From NCBI GenBank assembly GCA_965116715.1, contig OZ220724.1, forward strand, positions 3,410,001 through 3,474,000: a stretch of DNA of 64,000 bases, written 5' to 3'. The notes beneath the pieces were generated by a model, which was given only the letters and a program-made list of their open reading frames with translations, had not been told where the DNA came from and ran no database searches. Made by a program: the position numbers and the translations under genes. This document shows positions 15,777-25,288 of the stretch, in pieces. The stretch comes from Poriferisodalis sp965116715 (lineage in GTDB: Bacteria > Actinomycetota > Acidimicrobiia > Acidimicrobiales > Poriferisodalaceae). Position 1 is the first letter of the stretch. Every line of letters begins with the position of its first letter.

Positions 15777-16907
15777 ATGACCACTCGTCAACTGCGCAAG
15801 TCATACCGCATCGCTGTGGCCGTGGCAGCAGCGGTGCTGCTCGTTGCCGCCTGCGGCGACGACGACATCCCAGAGACCGACACCCCGGCGCCGCCGCCCG
15901 AGACAGAGACCCCGGCACGGGACGCGGCGGCCGCTGCAACCACGACCGAGCCCTCGATCGAGGGAACCACCGTCACGCTGATCACCCACGACTCGTTCAA
16001 CCTGTCCGATGGGACGCTGGCCGAGTTCACGGCACAGACCGGCGTGACGGTGGAACTGCTCGAAGTCGGCGACGCCGGCACGCTCGTCGCCGAGGCCATC
16101 CTGACCAAGGCGGCGCCGCTGGGCGATGTCCTGTTCGGCATCGACAACACGTTCCTTCAGCGTGGCCTCGATGCAGGCATCTTCAAGCGGTACGAATCGC
16201 CGGCGCTCGCCGACGTGCCCGAGGACCTGCAGCTCGATCCGCGCCATCGGGTCACTCCGGTGGACTACGGCGACGTGTGCGTGAACTACTGGAAGGACGC
16301 CGTGCCGTGGGAGCCCGTGACGCTCGACGAGCTGACCTTCGGCGAGTTCGCCGACCAGTTCGTCGTGCAGCATCCCGAGACGTCCTCTCCGGGGTTCGCT
16401 TTCCTGCTGGCGACCATCGCGGCGTTCGGTGACGGCTGGGAGCTGTACTGGGAAGACCTGCGCGCGAACGGCGTGACGGTCACCGCTGGCTGGGAGGACG
16501 CCTACTACGGCGAGTTCATCTCCGGAGGCGGCGACCGGTCGGTGGTCGTGTCGTACGCGTCGAGCCCGCCCGCCGAGGTGATCTACGCCGACCCGCCGAC
16601 CGAGGAGGCACCCACTGGCGTCATCACCGAGTCGTGCTACCGCCAGATCGAATTCGCCGGGATCCTGACGGGCACCGACAATGAGGCCGGTGCGCAGGCG
16701 CTCATCGACTTCATGCTCAGCGAAACCTGGCAGAACGACGTGCCGCTCAACATGTTCGTGTACCCCGTCATCGAGAGCGCGACGCTGCCGCCCGAGTTCG
16801 TCGAGCACACCGCAGTGCCCGAAGATCCGCTGATGCTCGACCCGGCCGAGATCGAAGCCAACCGCGACGCCTGGACCGAACGCTGGGTGGAGATCGTGCT
16901 GCGCTGA
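15777..16907 (+). CDS. thiB: Thiamine-type ABC transporter substrate-binding lipoprotein
   Basis: 376 aa. The signal peptide ends in a lipobox LVAAC (Cys 26), followed by a Pro/Thr-rich tether and a binding-protein fold (VTLITHDSFNLSDGTLAEF; LFGIDNTFLQRGL; VDYGDVCVNYWKD) matching the ThiB family. It captures thiamine or TPP outside the membrane and hands it to ThiP. Directly under a TPP riboswitch and 28 bp before thiP. Confidence 0.92.
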   Translation: MTTRQLRKSYRIAVAVAAAVLLVAACGDDDIPETDTPAPPPETETPARDAAAAATTTEPSIEGTTVTLITHDSFNLSDGTLAEFTAQTGVTVELLEVGDAGTLVAEAILTKAAPLGDVLFGIDNTFLQRGLDAGIFKRYESPALADVPEDLQLDPRHRVTPVDYGDVCVNYWKDAVPWEPVTLDELTFGEFADQFVVQHPETSSPGFAFLLATIAAFGDGWELYWEDLRANGVTVTAGWEDAYYGEFISGGGDRSVVVSYASSPPAEVIYADPPTEEAPTGVITESCYRQIEFAGILTGTDNEAGAQALIDFMLSETWQNDVPLNMFVYPVIESATLPPEFVEHTAVPEDPLMLDPAEIEANRDAWTERWVEIVLR

Positions 16908-16935
16908 GCGCACTGTCAACCCACAGGCCGGGCCG

Positions 16936-18594
16936 ATGGGCGACATGACCCCGATTCGGCCGTCACGCCGGCATCCGGCGGTGGCGCTGGTCGGCTGGTC
17001 ACTCGCCGCCGCGGCACCGCTCGCCTTCCTGGCGGTGTTCTTCGCCTACCCGGTGCTCACCGTGGTGGCCGATGGACTGCACAGTCTCGGCGACGTGCTG
17101 AGTCGCTCCGCGATTCGCGGAGTGATGTGGTTCACGGTCTGGCAGGCCGTCGCATCGACCGCCCTCACCCTCGCGGTCGGCATACCCGCGGCGGCAGCGC
17201 TGGCACGCCTGCGGCCGAGGACGCGACGGGTCGTTCGTGCGGTGATCACCGTTCCGTTCGTGCTGCCGACAGTGGTCGTTGCGGGAGCATTCGAGGCAGC
17301 CTTCGATCGGTTCGGCCTCGACAAGGGAACTCTGTCTTTGCACCACACGGTGTGGGCGATCCTGCTGGCACACGTCTTCTTCAACTACGCCGTGGTGGTG
17401 CGGACGGTGGGCTCATGGTGGGCCGGCCTGGACGGCCGCAACGCGGACGCAGCAGCCGTGCTCGGCGCGACGCCGGTGAGCGCGTTCCGGTACGTGACCT
17501 GGCCGCTGCTGCGGCCTGCAGTCGCGGCAGCCGCGGCAGTCACCTTCCTGTTCTCGTTCACGTCGTTCGGCGTGATCCTGATTCTCGGCGGCCCGGCACG
17601 GGCCACCGTTGAGACCGAGATCTACCGGTACGCCATCACGCGGCTCGACTTCGCGACGGCCTCGGCGCTGGCGCTGTGCCAGCTCGTTGCCGTAGCGGCC
17701 CTGGTCGTGCTGGCGGGCGTGGCCGAGCGGCGCCGGGCGGTGGCTCGACGGGCGCCCGGCCGCACGGCTCCGCGACGGCGCCGCAGCATGATCGCTGTCA
17801 ATGCCGTAGTAGCCGCAGTCCTGCTGGGAGTGCCGGTCTTCACGCTGGTGGAGCGGTCGTTCGCGACCGGTGGCGGGTACGGCGTGGCCAATTTCGCCGC
17901 ACTGGCCGAACGCGTGCAGATGCTGCCGACCACTGCGCTGGCAGCGCTGTGGCACTCGCTGGGCTTCGCCGCGTTCGCGACACTGATTGCCACGGCTGTC
18001 GGTGCATTGGCCTCCTTTGTGGTTGTCGGCGGTCGCGTTCGTGCCGATGCGTCGGCCCGCACGAGCTGGCTGCGGAGGCTGCTAGACGTGGGACTGACCC
18101 TGCCGCTCGGTGTGTCCGCCGTGACCGTCGGGCTCGGCATGCTGCTGGCGCTGGACACGCCCCCGTTCGATTTCCGCACTGCGTGGTGGATCATTCCGGT
18201 CGCGCACGCCCTGGTCGGCATGCCGTTCGTTGTCCGCACGCTGGTGCCGACGCTGCGCTCGATCGACGACCGGTTGCGGGAAGCGGCGTCAGTGCTCGGT
18301 GCGGGGCCGCTGCGCACCCGCCGCGAGGTCGATGTCCCCATTGCGTCACGGGCGGTGGTGATCGGCGCAGCGTTCGCCTTCGCTGTGTCGCTCGGTGAGT
18401 TCGGCGCGACCGCGTTCTTGCCGCGGCGGCCCGACACGCTGACCGCGCCGCTGGCGCTGTTCCGCCTGCTCGGCACGCCCGGCGAGACCCTGCGGGGTCA
18501 GGCGATGGCGCTCGCCGTGGTGCTGATGGCTGCGACAGCTGCCTCTGTGCTGGTCATCGAAGGCTTGCGCCGCACCGACGAATCGCTGTTCTAG
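16936..18594 (+). CDS. thiP: Thiamine-type ABC transporter permease, two fused domains
   Basis: 552 aa with two homologous permease halves and about twelve membrane spans. EAA-type loops that contact the ATPase are visible in both halves: AAAVLGATPVSAFRYVTWPLL in the first and EAASVLGAGPLRTRREVDVP in the second. ATG 16936 is used; ATG 16945 is possible. No thiQ ATPase follows: the next gene is convergent and unrelated, so the ATPase must come from elsewhere. Confidence 0.9.
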   Translation: MGDMTPIRPSRRHPAVALVGWSLAAAAPLAFLAVFFAYPVLTVVADGLHSLGDVLSRSAIRGVMWFTVWQAVASTALTLAVGIPAAAALARLRPRTRRVVRAVITVPFVLPTVVVAGAFEAAFDRFGLDKGTLSLHHTVWAILLAHVFFNYAVVVRTVGSWWAGLDGRNADAAAVLGATPVSAFRYVTWPLLRPAVAAAAAVTFLFSFTSFGVILILGGPARATVETEIYRYAITRLDFATASALALCQLVAVAALVVLAGVAERRRAVARRAPGRTAPRRRRSMIAVNAVVAAVLLGVPVFTLVERSFATGGGYGVANFAALAERVQMLPTTALAALWHSLGFAAFATLIATAVGALASFVVVGGRVRADASARTSWLRRLLDVGLTLPLGVSAVTVGLGMLLALDTPPFDFRTAWWIIPVAHALVGMPFVVRTLVPTLRSIDDRLREAASVLGAGPLRTRREVDVPIASRAVVIGAAFAFAVSLGEFGATAFLPRRPDTLTAPLALFRLLGTPGETLRGQAMALAVVLMAATAASVLVIEGLRRTDESLF

Positions 18595-18649
18595 CGCTCG
18601 ACGTCGTGCGCGCGATGGCAGTGTCGGCCCCAGCGGGTCGCAGCGCTAG
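18591..18649. terminator. Inverted repeat between convergent genes
   Basis: CTAGCGCT (18591-18598) and AGCGCTAG (18642-18649) are perfect inverted arms, 43 bases apart, each containing the stop codon of its neighbour. It may be a bidirectional terminator; the long loop makes that uncertain. Confidence 0.35.
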
Positions 18650-19032
18650 GAGGACTTCCAGAGTCGATGCCCTTCGATCCACAGCAGCACGGGCATCGTG
18701 GTGTCGATGATGTGCCAGATGGTGCCGTTGCCTCCGTGCGCCCACGTCGCTGAGAACCAGTTGGGCACGAAGGCGATGGTCATGACGACCGTGGTCACGA
18801 ACATGGCGCGGGCGTTTCGATCATGCGGATTGGCTGCCCGCCGCTGCCATGTCGTGAGCAGCGCTGCTGCCAGAGCGGCCGCCATGAACCAGTTCAAGAC
18901 GAGCCACACATCGAGGTTGGCCGGATCGTCGGGGCTGTCGCCCGGTCCATAGAACGGATAGACGAAGAAGTTCACCACGACGGCGGCGGCAACCAGCTTG
19001 AGATAGATCGCTACGGGCTTGGCGAAAATCAT
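18646..19032 (-). CDS. Small four-span membrane protein
   Basis: 128 aa starting MIFAKPVAIYLKLVAAA at the ATG at 19032, with AAGGAGA eight bases upstream. Four hydrophobic segments are visible (about residues 8-28, 42-62, 75-93 and 102-120). I do not recognise a named family. It sits 53 bp after the acetoacetyl-CoA synthetase gene on the same strand and may be co-transcribed. Confidence 0.7.
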   Translation of the reverse strand: MIFAKPVAIYLKLVAAAVVVNFFVYPFYGPGDSPDDPANLDVWLVLNWFMAAALAAALLTTWQRRAANPHDRNARAMFVTTVVMTIAFVPNWFSATWAHGGNGTIWHIIDTTMPVLLWIEGHRLWKSS

Positions 19033-19085
19033 GTGTCGAGTCTCCTTCGTCAGAGCTTGCGGGCCTGCCACCATGCTGGACGGCG

Positions 19086-21173
19086 TCACGCCTCCAGTGC
19101 GGGATGATCGGCGAAGTGGGCGAGCGCGTCGGGGTCGTCGATGGCCTCGACGTTTGCCACAGGTCGGCCCTCGACGACATCTCGGATGGCCAGCTCCACG
19201 AGCTTTCCCGAGCGGGTACGCGGGATTGCCGGCACCTGGGCGATCACTGCGGGCACATGCCGGGGTGACGCCCCCGAACGGATCTGCGAGCGAATCCTGG
19301 CGATCAGCTCGTCGTCGAGCGCCGAGCCCTCGCGCAGCTTCACGAACAGCACGACCCGGGTGTCGCTGCTGGCCGTCGCGTCGGCGCCCGCAGGCGCTCG
19401 TTGACCGATGACCACGCTCTCGAGCACCTCGTCGATCTGGTCGACCTGGCGGTAGATCTCTGCGGTGCCGATGCGCACCCCGCCGGGATTCAGCGTGGCG
19501 TCGGATCGCCCGCTGATGATCATCCCGCCGCTCGGCGTCCACTCGGCGAAATCCCCGTGATGCCACACGCCCTCGAAGCGTTCGAAATACGCGGACCGGT
19601 AGCGGGCGTCGCCGGGATCGTCCCAGAACTGCAGCGGCATAGACACGAACGCGTTGCGGCACACCAGCTCGCCCTGGGTGCCAGCACCGAGCGAGTCGCC
19701 ATTCGAGTCGGCCACATCGACATCGAGGCCGAGGGCAGCCGCCTGGATCTCGCCGCGCCGCACCGGCCCCGTCGGGTCGCCGATCACGAAGCCGCCGCAG
19801 ATATCGGTGCCGCCCGAGAACGAAGCCAGGTGAACGTCGGCCTTCACCTGCCCGTACACCCAGTCGAACCCCTCGGGCGCCAGGGGAGAACCGGTCGAGG
19901 AAATGGTGCGCACGGTGTCGAGCGCATGGGTGCGCGCAGGTTGCAGGCCGGCCTTCATGGCGCCTTCGATGAACTTGGCGCTGACGCCGAACAGCGTGAC
20001 GCCCCAGTCGTCGGCCACGTCGAAGAGCCGCGCCGGACCGGGATGGAATGGCGACCCGTCGTACAGCACCAGCGATGCGCCGCTGGCCAGCCCGGCGACG
20101 AGCCAGTTCCACATCATCCAGCCGGTGGTGGTGAAGTACATGACGCGGTCGCCGGGCCGCACGTCGAAGTGCAGCCGCTGCTCGCTCCAAAGCTTGAGCA
20201 GTGCGCCGCCGGCCCGGTGAACGATGCACTTCGGCTTGCCCGTGGTGCCCGATGAGTAGAGGATGTACACCGGCTGGTCGAATCCCAGCCGCTCGAATGT
20301 CAGGTCGTCGCCGGTCGCGGCACGATGAGGCGCCAGCCAGTCGGCCCACGACATCGACGACCCCGGCACTTCACCCGTCAGGCCGGGTGCGCTGCGGTCG
20401 TACGGAGCGACCACCAGCCGCCGAAGCGCAGCGCTGGCCAGGCTGGCCGCCACCTCAGCCGCCTTGCCGGCGGTGTGATGGCGCACACCGTTGTAGTAGT
20501 AGCCGTCGACGGCGACCATGACGGTCGGGGAGATCTGGCCGAAACGGTCGAGCACGCCGTCGATGCCGAAGTCGGGGCTGACCGACGAGTACACGGCGCC
20601 CAACGACGCAGTGGCCAGGAACACGATGAGCGCCTCGGGCCCGTTGGGGAGCATGGTGGCGACCCGGTCGCCCAGGCCGACGCCGTCGGCCGCCAGAGCT
20701 CGCTGGCACGCTGCCACCTCGGCCCGCAGCTCGCCGTGCGTCATGGTCAGCTGCGCCGCGTCCTCGCCGATGAAGACCAGGGCAGCGTCGCCGGGCGCCG
20801 GTCCGCCCGCAGTGACGGGCCGCAGGTAGTGCTCGGCGATGTTCAGGCTGGAGCCGGCGAACAACGACAGACCAGGGCCTGGCATCGTTCCGCCGCCCGC
20901 CGCCGAGGCAGCACCGCCGTGCGATCCTGCCGCAATGAAGTCCGGGCCGAGCTCGCCGATGCCGTCGCAGAACTCCCACACGGCGCGCCAGAACGCCCCC
21001 GGATGCTGCACAGACCAGCCGTGCAGATCTGCGTAGGAGTGCCGGTCGAGCCCGATTCCCACCTGCTCGGCGAACTGCCAGAGCTGGGTTCCGGCACGGC
21101 GCTGGGCATCGGGGCGCCACAGCACGCGTACGTCGGCGACCGCGGAGTTCTCGCTGTCTGCTGAGCTGCTCAT
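19086..21173 (-). CDS. aacS: Acetoacetate-CoA ligase
   Basis: 695 aa of the ANL adenylating superfamily, with the acetoacetyl-CoA synthetase N-terminal cap (VLWRPDAQRRAGTQLWQF). The AMP-binding P-loop is YILYSSGTTGKPK, followed by the GGTD block and the hinge region GGVRIGTAEIYRQ. It activates acetoacetate to its CoA ester. Start: the ATG at 21173, with TATCTT (21186-21181) 7 bases upstream. The C-terminal catalytic Lys region is present as IPRTRSGKLVELAI. Confidence 0.92.
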   Translation of the reverse strand: MSSSADSENSAVADVRVLWRPDAQRRAGTQLWQFAEQVGIGLDRHSYADLHGWSVQHPGAFWRAVWEFCDGIGELGPDFIAAGSHGGAASAAGGGTMPGPGLSLFAGSSLNIAEHYLRPVTAGGPAPGDAALVFIGEDAAQLTMTHGELRAEVAACQRALAADGVGLGDRVATMLPNGPEALIVFLATASLGAVYSSVSPDFGIDGVLDRFGQISPTVMVAVDGYYYNGVRHHTAGKAAEVAASLASAALRRLVVAPYDRSAPGLTGEVPGSSMSWADWLAPHRAATGDDLTFERLGFDQPVYILYSSGTTGKPKCIVHRAGGALLKLWSEQRLHFDVRPGDRVMYFTTTGWMMWNWLVAGLASGASLVLYDGSPFHPGPARLFDVADDWGVTLFGVSAKFIEGAMKAGLQPARTHALDTVRTISSTGSPLAPEGFDWVYGQVKADVHLASFSGGTDICGGFVIGDPTGPVRRGEIQAAALGLDVDVADSNGDSLGAGTQGELVCRNAFVSMPLQFWDDPGDARYRSAYFERFEGVWHHGDFAEWTPSGGMIISGRSDATLNPGGVRIGTAEIYRQVDQIDEVLESVVIGQRAPAGADATASSDTRVVLFVKLREGSALDDELIARIRSQIRSGASPRHVPAVIAQVPAIPRTRSGKLVELAIRDVVEGRPVANVEAIDDPDALAHFADHPALEA

Positions 21174-21180
21174 CGAGCGC

Positions 21181-21186
21181 AAGATA
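21181..21186 (-). promoter_or_regulatory. -10 box of aacS, leaderless start
   Basis: TATCTT on the minus strand ends 7 bases before the ATG at 21173. Confidence 0.5.
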
Positions 21187-21340
21187 GTCAGCCGCCGTCA
21201 CGTCCCCCGTTCCGACTGGCGAGCCGGTAACCACGGAATCCGTCGTTTCCCGCTCGTGTTCCCCATTCTCATTGGAAATGGGCTCACGGGCCGCTTGGGC
21301 CACGGCTTCGCCATCCGGCTCAGCCTCTGAGCGGTGCGGG

Positions 21341-21346
21341 TAGTGT
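21341..21346 (+). promoter_or_regulatory. -10 box of the DinB-like gene
   Basis: TAGTGT ends 8 bases before the ATG at 21355 and supports that start over the GTG at 21334. Confidence 0.45.
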
Positions 21347-21354
21347 CCCCACCC

Positions 21355-22134
21355 ATGGACGGCATCTGCGACGACCTTCAGGCAGAGAACGACGCGCTCG
21401 GCGACGTGGTCCGCGACCTCAGCGAGGAGCAGTGGCGCCTGCCCACGCCTGCGGAGGGCTGGGACAGCCGCGAGACGATGGTGCATCTGGGCATGACCGA
21501 CTGGGTGGCAACTGTGGCCGTCGTCGATCCCGAGCACTTCGACGACTTCAAGGCGGCCGCGGCACGCGGCGAGATGGACCTGCACACCGCAGCCGGCTTC
21601 GACTTCGCCTCGATGTCCGGAACGGAGATCTGGGAGTGGCTCTGTGCCGAACGCACCAAGATGCTGGATGCCGTGCGCCCGCTGGACCGCAAGGACCGCA
21701 TTCCGTGGTTCGGCCCGTCCATGGGGGCCCTGTCGTTCGTGACCGCCCGGCTGATGGAGACGTGGTCGCACGGGCATGACGTGGCCGACACCCACGGCCG
21801 GCAACTGCCCCGCACCGATCGGCTGCGCCATGTCGCCCACATCGGGGTGGGCACGCGTGGCTGGAGCTACGCGAACCGGGGCCTCGAGGTGCCTGACGGA
21901 CCGGTGCGCGTCGAATTGGACGCCCCGAGCGGGGATGTGTGGACATGGGGACCCGAAGAGTCGGCTGACAAGGTGAGCGGTGACGCCTACGACTTCTGCC
22001 TGGCGGTGACGCAGCGTCGCCATCACACCGAGACCGGGTTGTCGGTCACGGGCCCGCTGGCCACCGGCTGGATGGACATCGCCCAAGCATTTGCCGGACC
22101 GCCGACCGACGCCGAGAGCCGTCGCGCCCCTTGA
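21355..22134 (+). CDS. DinB-superfamily protein, maleylpyruvate-isomerase N-terminal type
   Basis: 259 aa. The four-helix metal-binding domain (DLSEEQWRLPTPAEGWDSRETMVHLGMTDW ... RLMETWSHGHDVADTHG) carries His/Asp ligands in the pattern of mycothiol-dependent enzymes; the C-terminal part resembles the TIGR03084 group. Such proteins use or are linked to mycothiol, which this organism should make because mshC is present at 40438. The substrate is unknown. Divergent from aacS. Confidence 0.8.
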   Translation: MDGICDDLQAENDALGDVVRDLSEEQWRLPTPAEGWDSRETMVHLGMTDWVATVAVVDPEHFDDFKAAAARGEMDLHTAAGFDFASMSGTEIWEWLCAERTKMLDAVRPLDRKDRIPWFGPSMGALSFVTARLMETWSHGHDVADTHGRQLPRTDRLRHVAHIGVGTRGWSYANRGLEVPDGPVRVELDAPSGDVWTWGPEESADKVSGDAYDFCLAVTQRRHHTETGLSVTGPLATGWMDIAQAFAGPPTDAESRRAP

Positions 22135-22192
22135 GCGGCGTGCTGATCGGTGCGTCCGGGAACACCGCGCTGATGCGCGCCTGGAGGGCGCG

Positions 22193-22819
22193 GTGCTGAT
22201 CGTCGGCCTGACGGGAGGCATCGGGGCCGGCAAGAGCACCGTGGCGGGGCTGCTGGCTTCTCATGGTGCGGCGGTTGTGGATGTCGACGCGCTCGGGCGC
22301 GAGATCATCGCCCCGGGGGGCGCGGCGGTCGAGCCGGTGCTCGAGCGATTCGGCGACCATCTGCGCGGACCCGACGGTGGCGTCGACCGACCTGCGCTGG
22401 CTGCGATCGTGTTCAACGATCCCGACGAGCTAGCGGCGCTCAACGAGATCAGCCACCCGGCGATCAACGAACTCCTCGACGAGCGGATCTCCTCCATTTG
22501 CGAAGCCGGCACAGCAAGCGTCGTCGTGCTCGACATGGCCGTGCTCACTGAGAGCACGCTGGGTCGCAACACTCGCTTCCCCTACGAGATCGTGGTGACC
22601 GTCGAAGCGCCGCCGGACGTACGGATGGAGCGACTGGTCGAGCGTGGCATGAGCGCCGATGACGCCAAAGCCCGGCTGGCCTCGCAGGCCACCGATGAGC
22701 AGCGGCGGGAGGTGTCGAACTTCGTCATCGGCAACGGCGGCACCGCCGACGAACTGACCGATGCAACGGCCCAGCTCTGGGATGCCCTGCGGCGACTCGC
22801 TGACGAGCGCTCGGCATGA
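22193..22819 (+). CDS. coaE: Dephospho-CoA kinase
   Basis: 208 aa; the last step of CoA synthesis, phosphorylating the ribose 3'-hydroxyl. P-loop GLTGGIGAGKST at the very start, DVDALGREI, and the lid region VERGMSADDAKARLASQ are typical. The GTG at 22193 follows GGAGGG and starts the protein exactly where relatives start; earlier starts only add filler. Its stop overlaps the next start (ATGA). Confidence 0.95.
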   Translation: MLIVGLTGGIGAGKSTVAGLLASHGAAVVDVDALGREIIAPGGAAVEPVLERFGDHLRGPDGGVDRPALAAIVFNDPDELAALNEISHPAINELLDERISSICEAGTASVVVLDMAVLTESTLGRNTRFPYEIVVTVEAPPDVRMERLVERGMSADDAKARLASQATDEQRREVSNFVIGNGGTADELTDATAQLWDALRRLADERSA

Positions 22820-23727
22820 GCACCGGTCCCGCCGAGGTGAGCAGCGTCGCGGCAGGCAATGCGGCCAAGCCGGAGAAGTCCGGCGGTGAGCCGGTCCGCT
22901 ACCCGCCCCAGAACCACATCCTGCGACATCTGCGGCTGAGCCACCAGATGTCGAGTGACGGGTCGCTGACGGCGACGATGCCGGTGCTGGACGATCTGGC
23001 GGACGCTCCGCTGGCAGCGGGCGGCTGGCTGCGTTTGGGCGCGGTCGCGACATTGGTGGATTCCGTGGCGGGCCATCACGCCGTGCTGCAGGTGACGCCG
23101 GACTGGTCCGCGACCCTGCACCTCTCGACGGTGCTGGCTGCTCGCGCGGAGGGTGCCCTGGTGACGGCCCGCTGCACGCCGCTGCGAGTCGGCCGCAACC
23201 AGGTCGTCACCGAGACCTCGGTGACCGACGAAGCGGGCACCGAGATTGCCCGCTCCACCTGCACGTATGCCCGGCTGCCGCGGCGCGATGACACACCGGT
23301 GGTGGACAGGACCGCACGAGACAACATCGTCGATTACCGCGAAGACGACGAGCTCGACCCCCGCCCGCCGCTCGACGAGTACCTCCGCATCGCGCCGGTG
23401 CCGGGTGAGCCGCGTATCGAGCTGCCGATGCACAACCGCATTCGCAACTCGTTCGGCTCGCTGCAAGGGGGCGCGTCGATCGTGGTGGCGGAGGTCATGG
23501 CGAACCACCTGGCCGAACTGGCGGCGGGACGCGAGCGCCGATCGCGTTGTGTGTTCGCCGACGTGCACTACTTGGCGCCGGGCCGCGGCGGACCGTTCCG
23601 GGTCGACGGGGAGATGCTGGCTCGCACCGGTCAGCTCGTGACCAGCCGCACCCGGATCTTCGAGACTGCGGGCGGCACCGACCGGCTGCTGCAGACCGCC
23701 ACCGCGACGGCCGTGTACTTGGATTGA
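22816..23727 (+). CDS. Double hotdog-fold thioesterase-like protein
   Basis: 303 aa, starting in the ATGA overlap with coaE. Two PaaI-like hotdog domains are visible: GWLRLGAVATLVDSVAGHH in the first and NSFGSLQGGASIVVAEVMANH in the second, each on the long central helix. These proteins hydrolyse acyl-CoA esters; substrate unknown. Translational coupling to coaE hints at a CoA-related role. Confidence 0.8.
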   Translation: MSTGPAEVSSVAAGNAAKPEKSGGEPVRYPPQNHILRHLRLSHQMSSDGSLTATMPVLDDLADAPLAAGGWLRLGAVATLVDSVAGHHAVLQVTPDWSATLHLSTVLAARAEGALVTARCTPLRVGRNQVVTETSVTDEAGTEIARSTCTYARLPRRDDTPVVDRTARDNIVDYREDDELDPRPPLDEYLRIAPVPGEPRIELPMHNRIRNSFGSLQGGASIVVAEVMANHLAELAAGRERRSRCVFADVHYLAPGRGGPFRVDGEMLARTGQLVTSRTRIFETAGGTDRLLQTATATAVYLD

Positions 23728-23827
23728 CCGCGCCGACGCCCGAATCCGGCCGGCTGCAGCGCATCGGATGGGCGCATCGAATGGCGTGCCGAGCCGAATT
23801 CGCATCCGCTGTGTCACACCGGCCCTC

Positions 23828-23833
23828 TACGGT
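23828..23833 (+). promoter_or_regulatory. -10 box of the HAD gene
   Basis: TACGGT ends 7 bases before the ATG at 23841. Confidence 0.45.
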
Positions 23834-23840
23834 GCAGGAC

Positions 23841-24725
23841 ATGACGACCGCATCGGGAGGCAGAGTGCCCGTGGGCATGACCTCTGGAGGTTCCGCGTCG
23901 CCGCCGCGCTCCGGCTTGCCGCGACTGGCGGCATTCGATGTCGACGGCACGCTGATCAACCGCCACGGCGTGCTCACCGAGCGGACCGCTTCGGCGCTGC
24001 GGGCGCTGAGCGAAGCGGGTGTCGTCACCGCGCTGGCCACCGGGCGCCCGTGGCCGCAGGCCCAGTCCGTGCTGCGCCGCGCGCCTGGCGTGTCCTATGC
24101 GGTATGTCTCAACGGGGCGGTGGTCATGGACGCTGTCGCGGGCGAGCAGATCGCGGATCGAGCGATGACGCACATCGAGGCCATCGAAGCGGCAGAGATA
24201 GCTCGCAAGCTGATGCCCGATGTGCGGCTCGGCCTCGACATGGCTGACGGGCGGCACGTGTGGGAGCGCAACTTCGCCCCCGGGATGCCCGCTGATCTGC
24301 TTGCGGACATCAGCGTTGCCCGCGTCGACGACGCGTTGGCTGCTGTCGACGGGCCAGTGCTGACGTGGCTCGTGCATGCGCCCAGCATCGACACGCTGAC
24401 GATCATCGACGAGCTCGCTCCGGAGATGCCGCTCGGCACCGTGATTCGCCCGTCAGGCTTGGACATGGCTGAAATCGCTGCGACCGGGGTGAGCAAGTCA
24501 GCGGGACTCGAAATCGTCTGCCAGCGCTACGGCATCGCACCCGCAGAGACGGTTGCATTCGGTGACGGGCTGAACGACATCGACATGCTGCGCTGGGCCG
24601 GTCTGGCGGTCGCGATGTCGAATGCAGGTGCGCAAGTGCGCGCCGTGGCTGACCTCGTGGCGCCCAATCATCACGACGACGGCGTGGCAACGGTGATTGA
24701 GCGGATGCTGGAGGGAATCTCATGA
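23841..24725 (+). CDS. HAD-superfamily phosphatase, Cof (IIB) type
   Basis: 294 aa. HAD motif I is FDVDGTLIN, motif II ALATGRPW, and motif IV FGDGLNDIDML, with the IIB cap between II and III. These enzymes remove phosphate from small sugar phosphates or flavin/pyridoxal phosphates; the substrate is not predictable. Start chosen by its -10 box. The gene's end overlaps the next start (ATGA). Confidence 0.88.
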   Translation: MTTASGGRVPVGMTSGGSASPPRSGLPRLAAFDVDGTLINRHGVLTERTASALRALSEAGVVTALATGRPWPQAQSVLRRAPGVSYAVCLNGAVVMDAVAGEQIADRAMTHIEAIEAAEIARKLMPDVRLGLDMADGRHVWERNFAPGMPADLLADISVARVDDALAAVDGPVLTWLVHAPSIDTLTIIDELAPEMPLGTVIRPSGLDMAEIAATGVSKSAGLEIVCQRYGIAPAETVAFGDGLNDIDMLRWAGLAVAMSNAGAQVRAVADLVAPNHHDDGVATVIERMLEGIS

Positions 24726-25234
24726 CTCCGAAGTCCGTCAGCGAAGAGCCCGAACCGACTGGGCCGGAAGGCGAGGCGCCGTTGCGCCGGCCGTCGATCT
24801 GGGAGCGGATACGGCGCGGCATGGCTGATCACAACGCCACGGCCCCGCGCACGCCCATGGGTATGCCCGAAGTCTCCGACGATGACGACTCGGCCGATGA
24901 GTCGGCCGACATCGATGACGGTGCGACCGCCGAGCTGGTGCTCGAGCGCATCCATCACTACCGCGACACCATTCGCAGCTATCACGTGCTCATCGAGGGC
25001 CAGCGCGTGGGTCAGATCCGCGACGACAAGACCGAGAGTTTCGTGCTGCGCCCCGGCAGCTACACGCTGAGGCTGCAGCTGCTGTGGATCTTCAGCCCCA
25101 AGGTCGTCGTCGAACTGCCGGCAGGTTCGGTGACGCGCATGATCTGCGGCCCCAACGGCGGCATCCTGCAGGCGTGGCGACTGTTCCTCGCTCCTGCAAC
25201 CGCGATCTTCTTGAGGTTCGCGGAGGAAGAGTGA
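24722..25234 (+). CDS. Conserved-looking protein of unknown function
   Basis: 170 aa, translationally coupled to the HAD gene. The first 75 residues are polar and acidic (DDDDSADESADIDD) and probably disordered. The rest (SYHVLIEGQRVGQIRDDKTE ... GSYTLRLQLLWIFSPKVVVE) looks like a small beta-sandwich. I do not recognise a family. No signal peptide or clear membrane span; LQAWRLFLAPATAIFL near the end is moderately hydrophobic. Confidence 0.7.
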   Translation: MTPKSVSEEPEPTGPEGEAPLRRPSIWERIRRGMADHNATAPRTPMGMPEVSDDDDSADESADIDDGATAELVLERIHHYRDTIRSYHVLIEGQRVGQIRDDKTESFVLRPGSYTLRLQLLWIFSPKVVVELPAGSVTRMICGPNGGILQAWRLFLAPATAIFLRFAEEE

Positions 25235-25274
25235 AGCCCCCGCCTTCTGGGGAAAGGCTGAACGGGGCCGCCGG

Positions 25275-25280
25275 TAGGGT
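25275..25280 (+). promoter_or_regulatory. -10 box of the acyl-CoA dehydrogenase gene
   Basis: TAGGGT ends 8 bases before the ATG at 25289. Confidence 0.45.
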
Positions 25281-25288
25281 TCGGCGCC

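Noticed and set aside
18646..20349. Minus-strand frame extending the small membrane protein upstream by several hundred codons
   Set aside because: The extension is a shadow of aacS; only the last 128 residues look like protein and have their own ribosome site.
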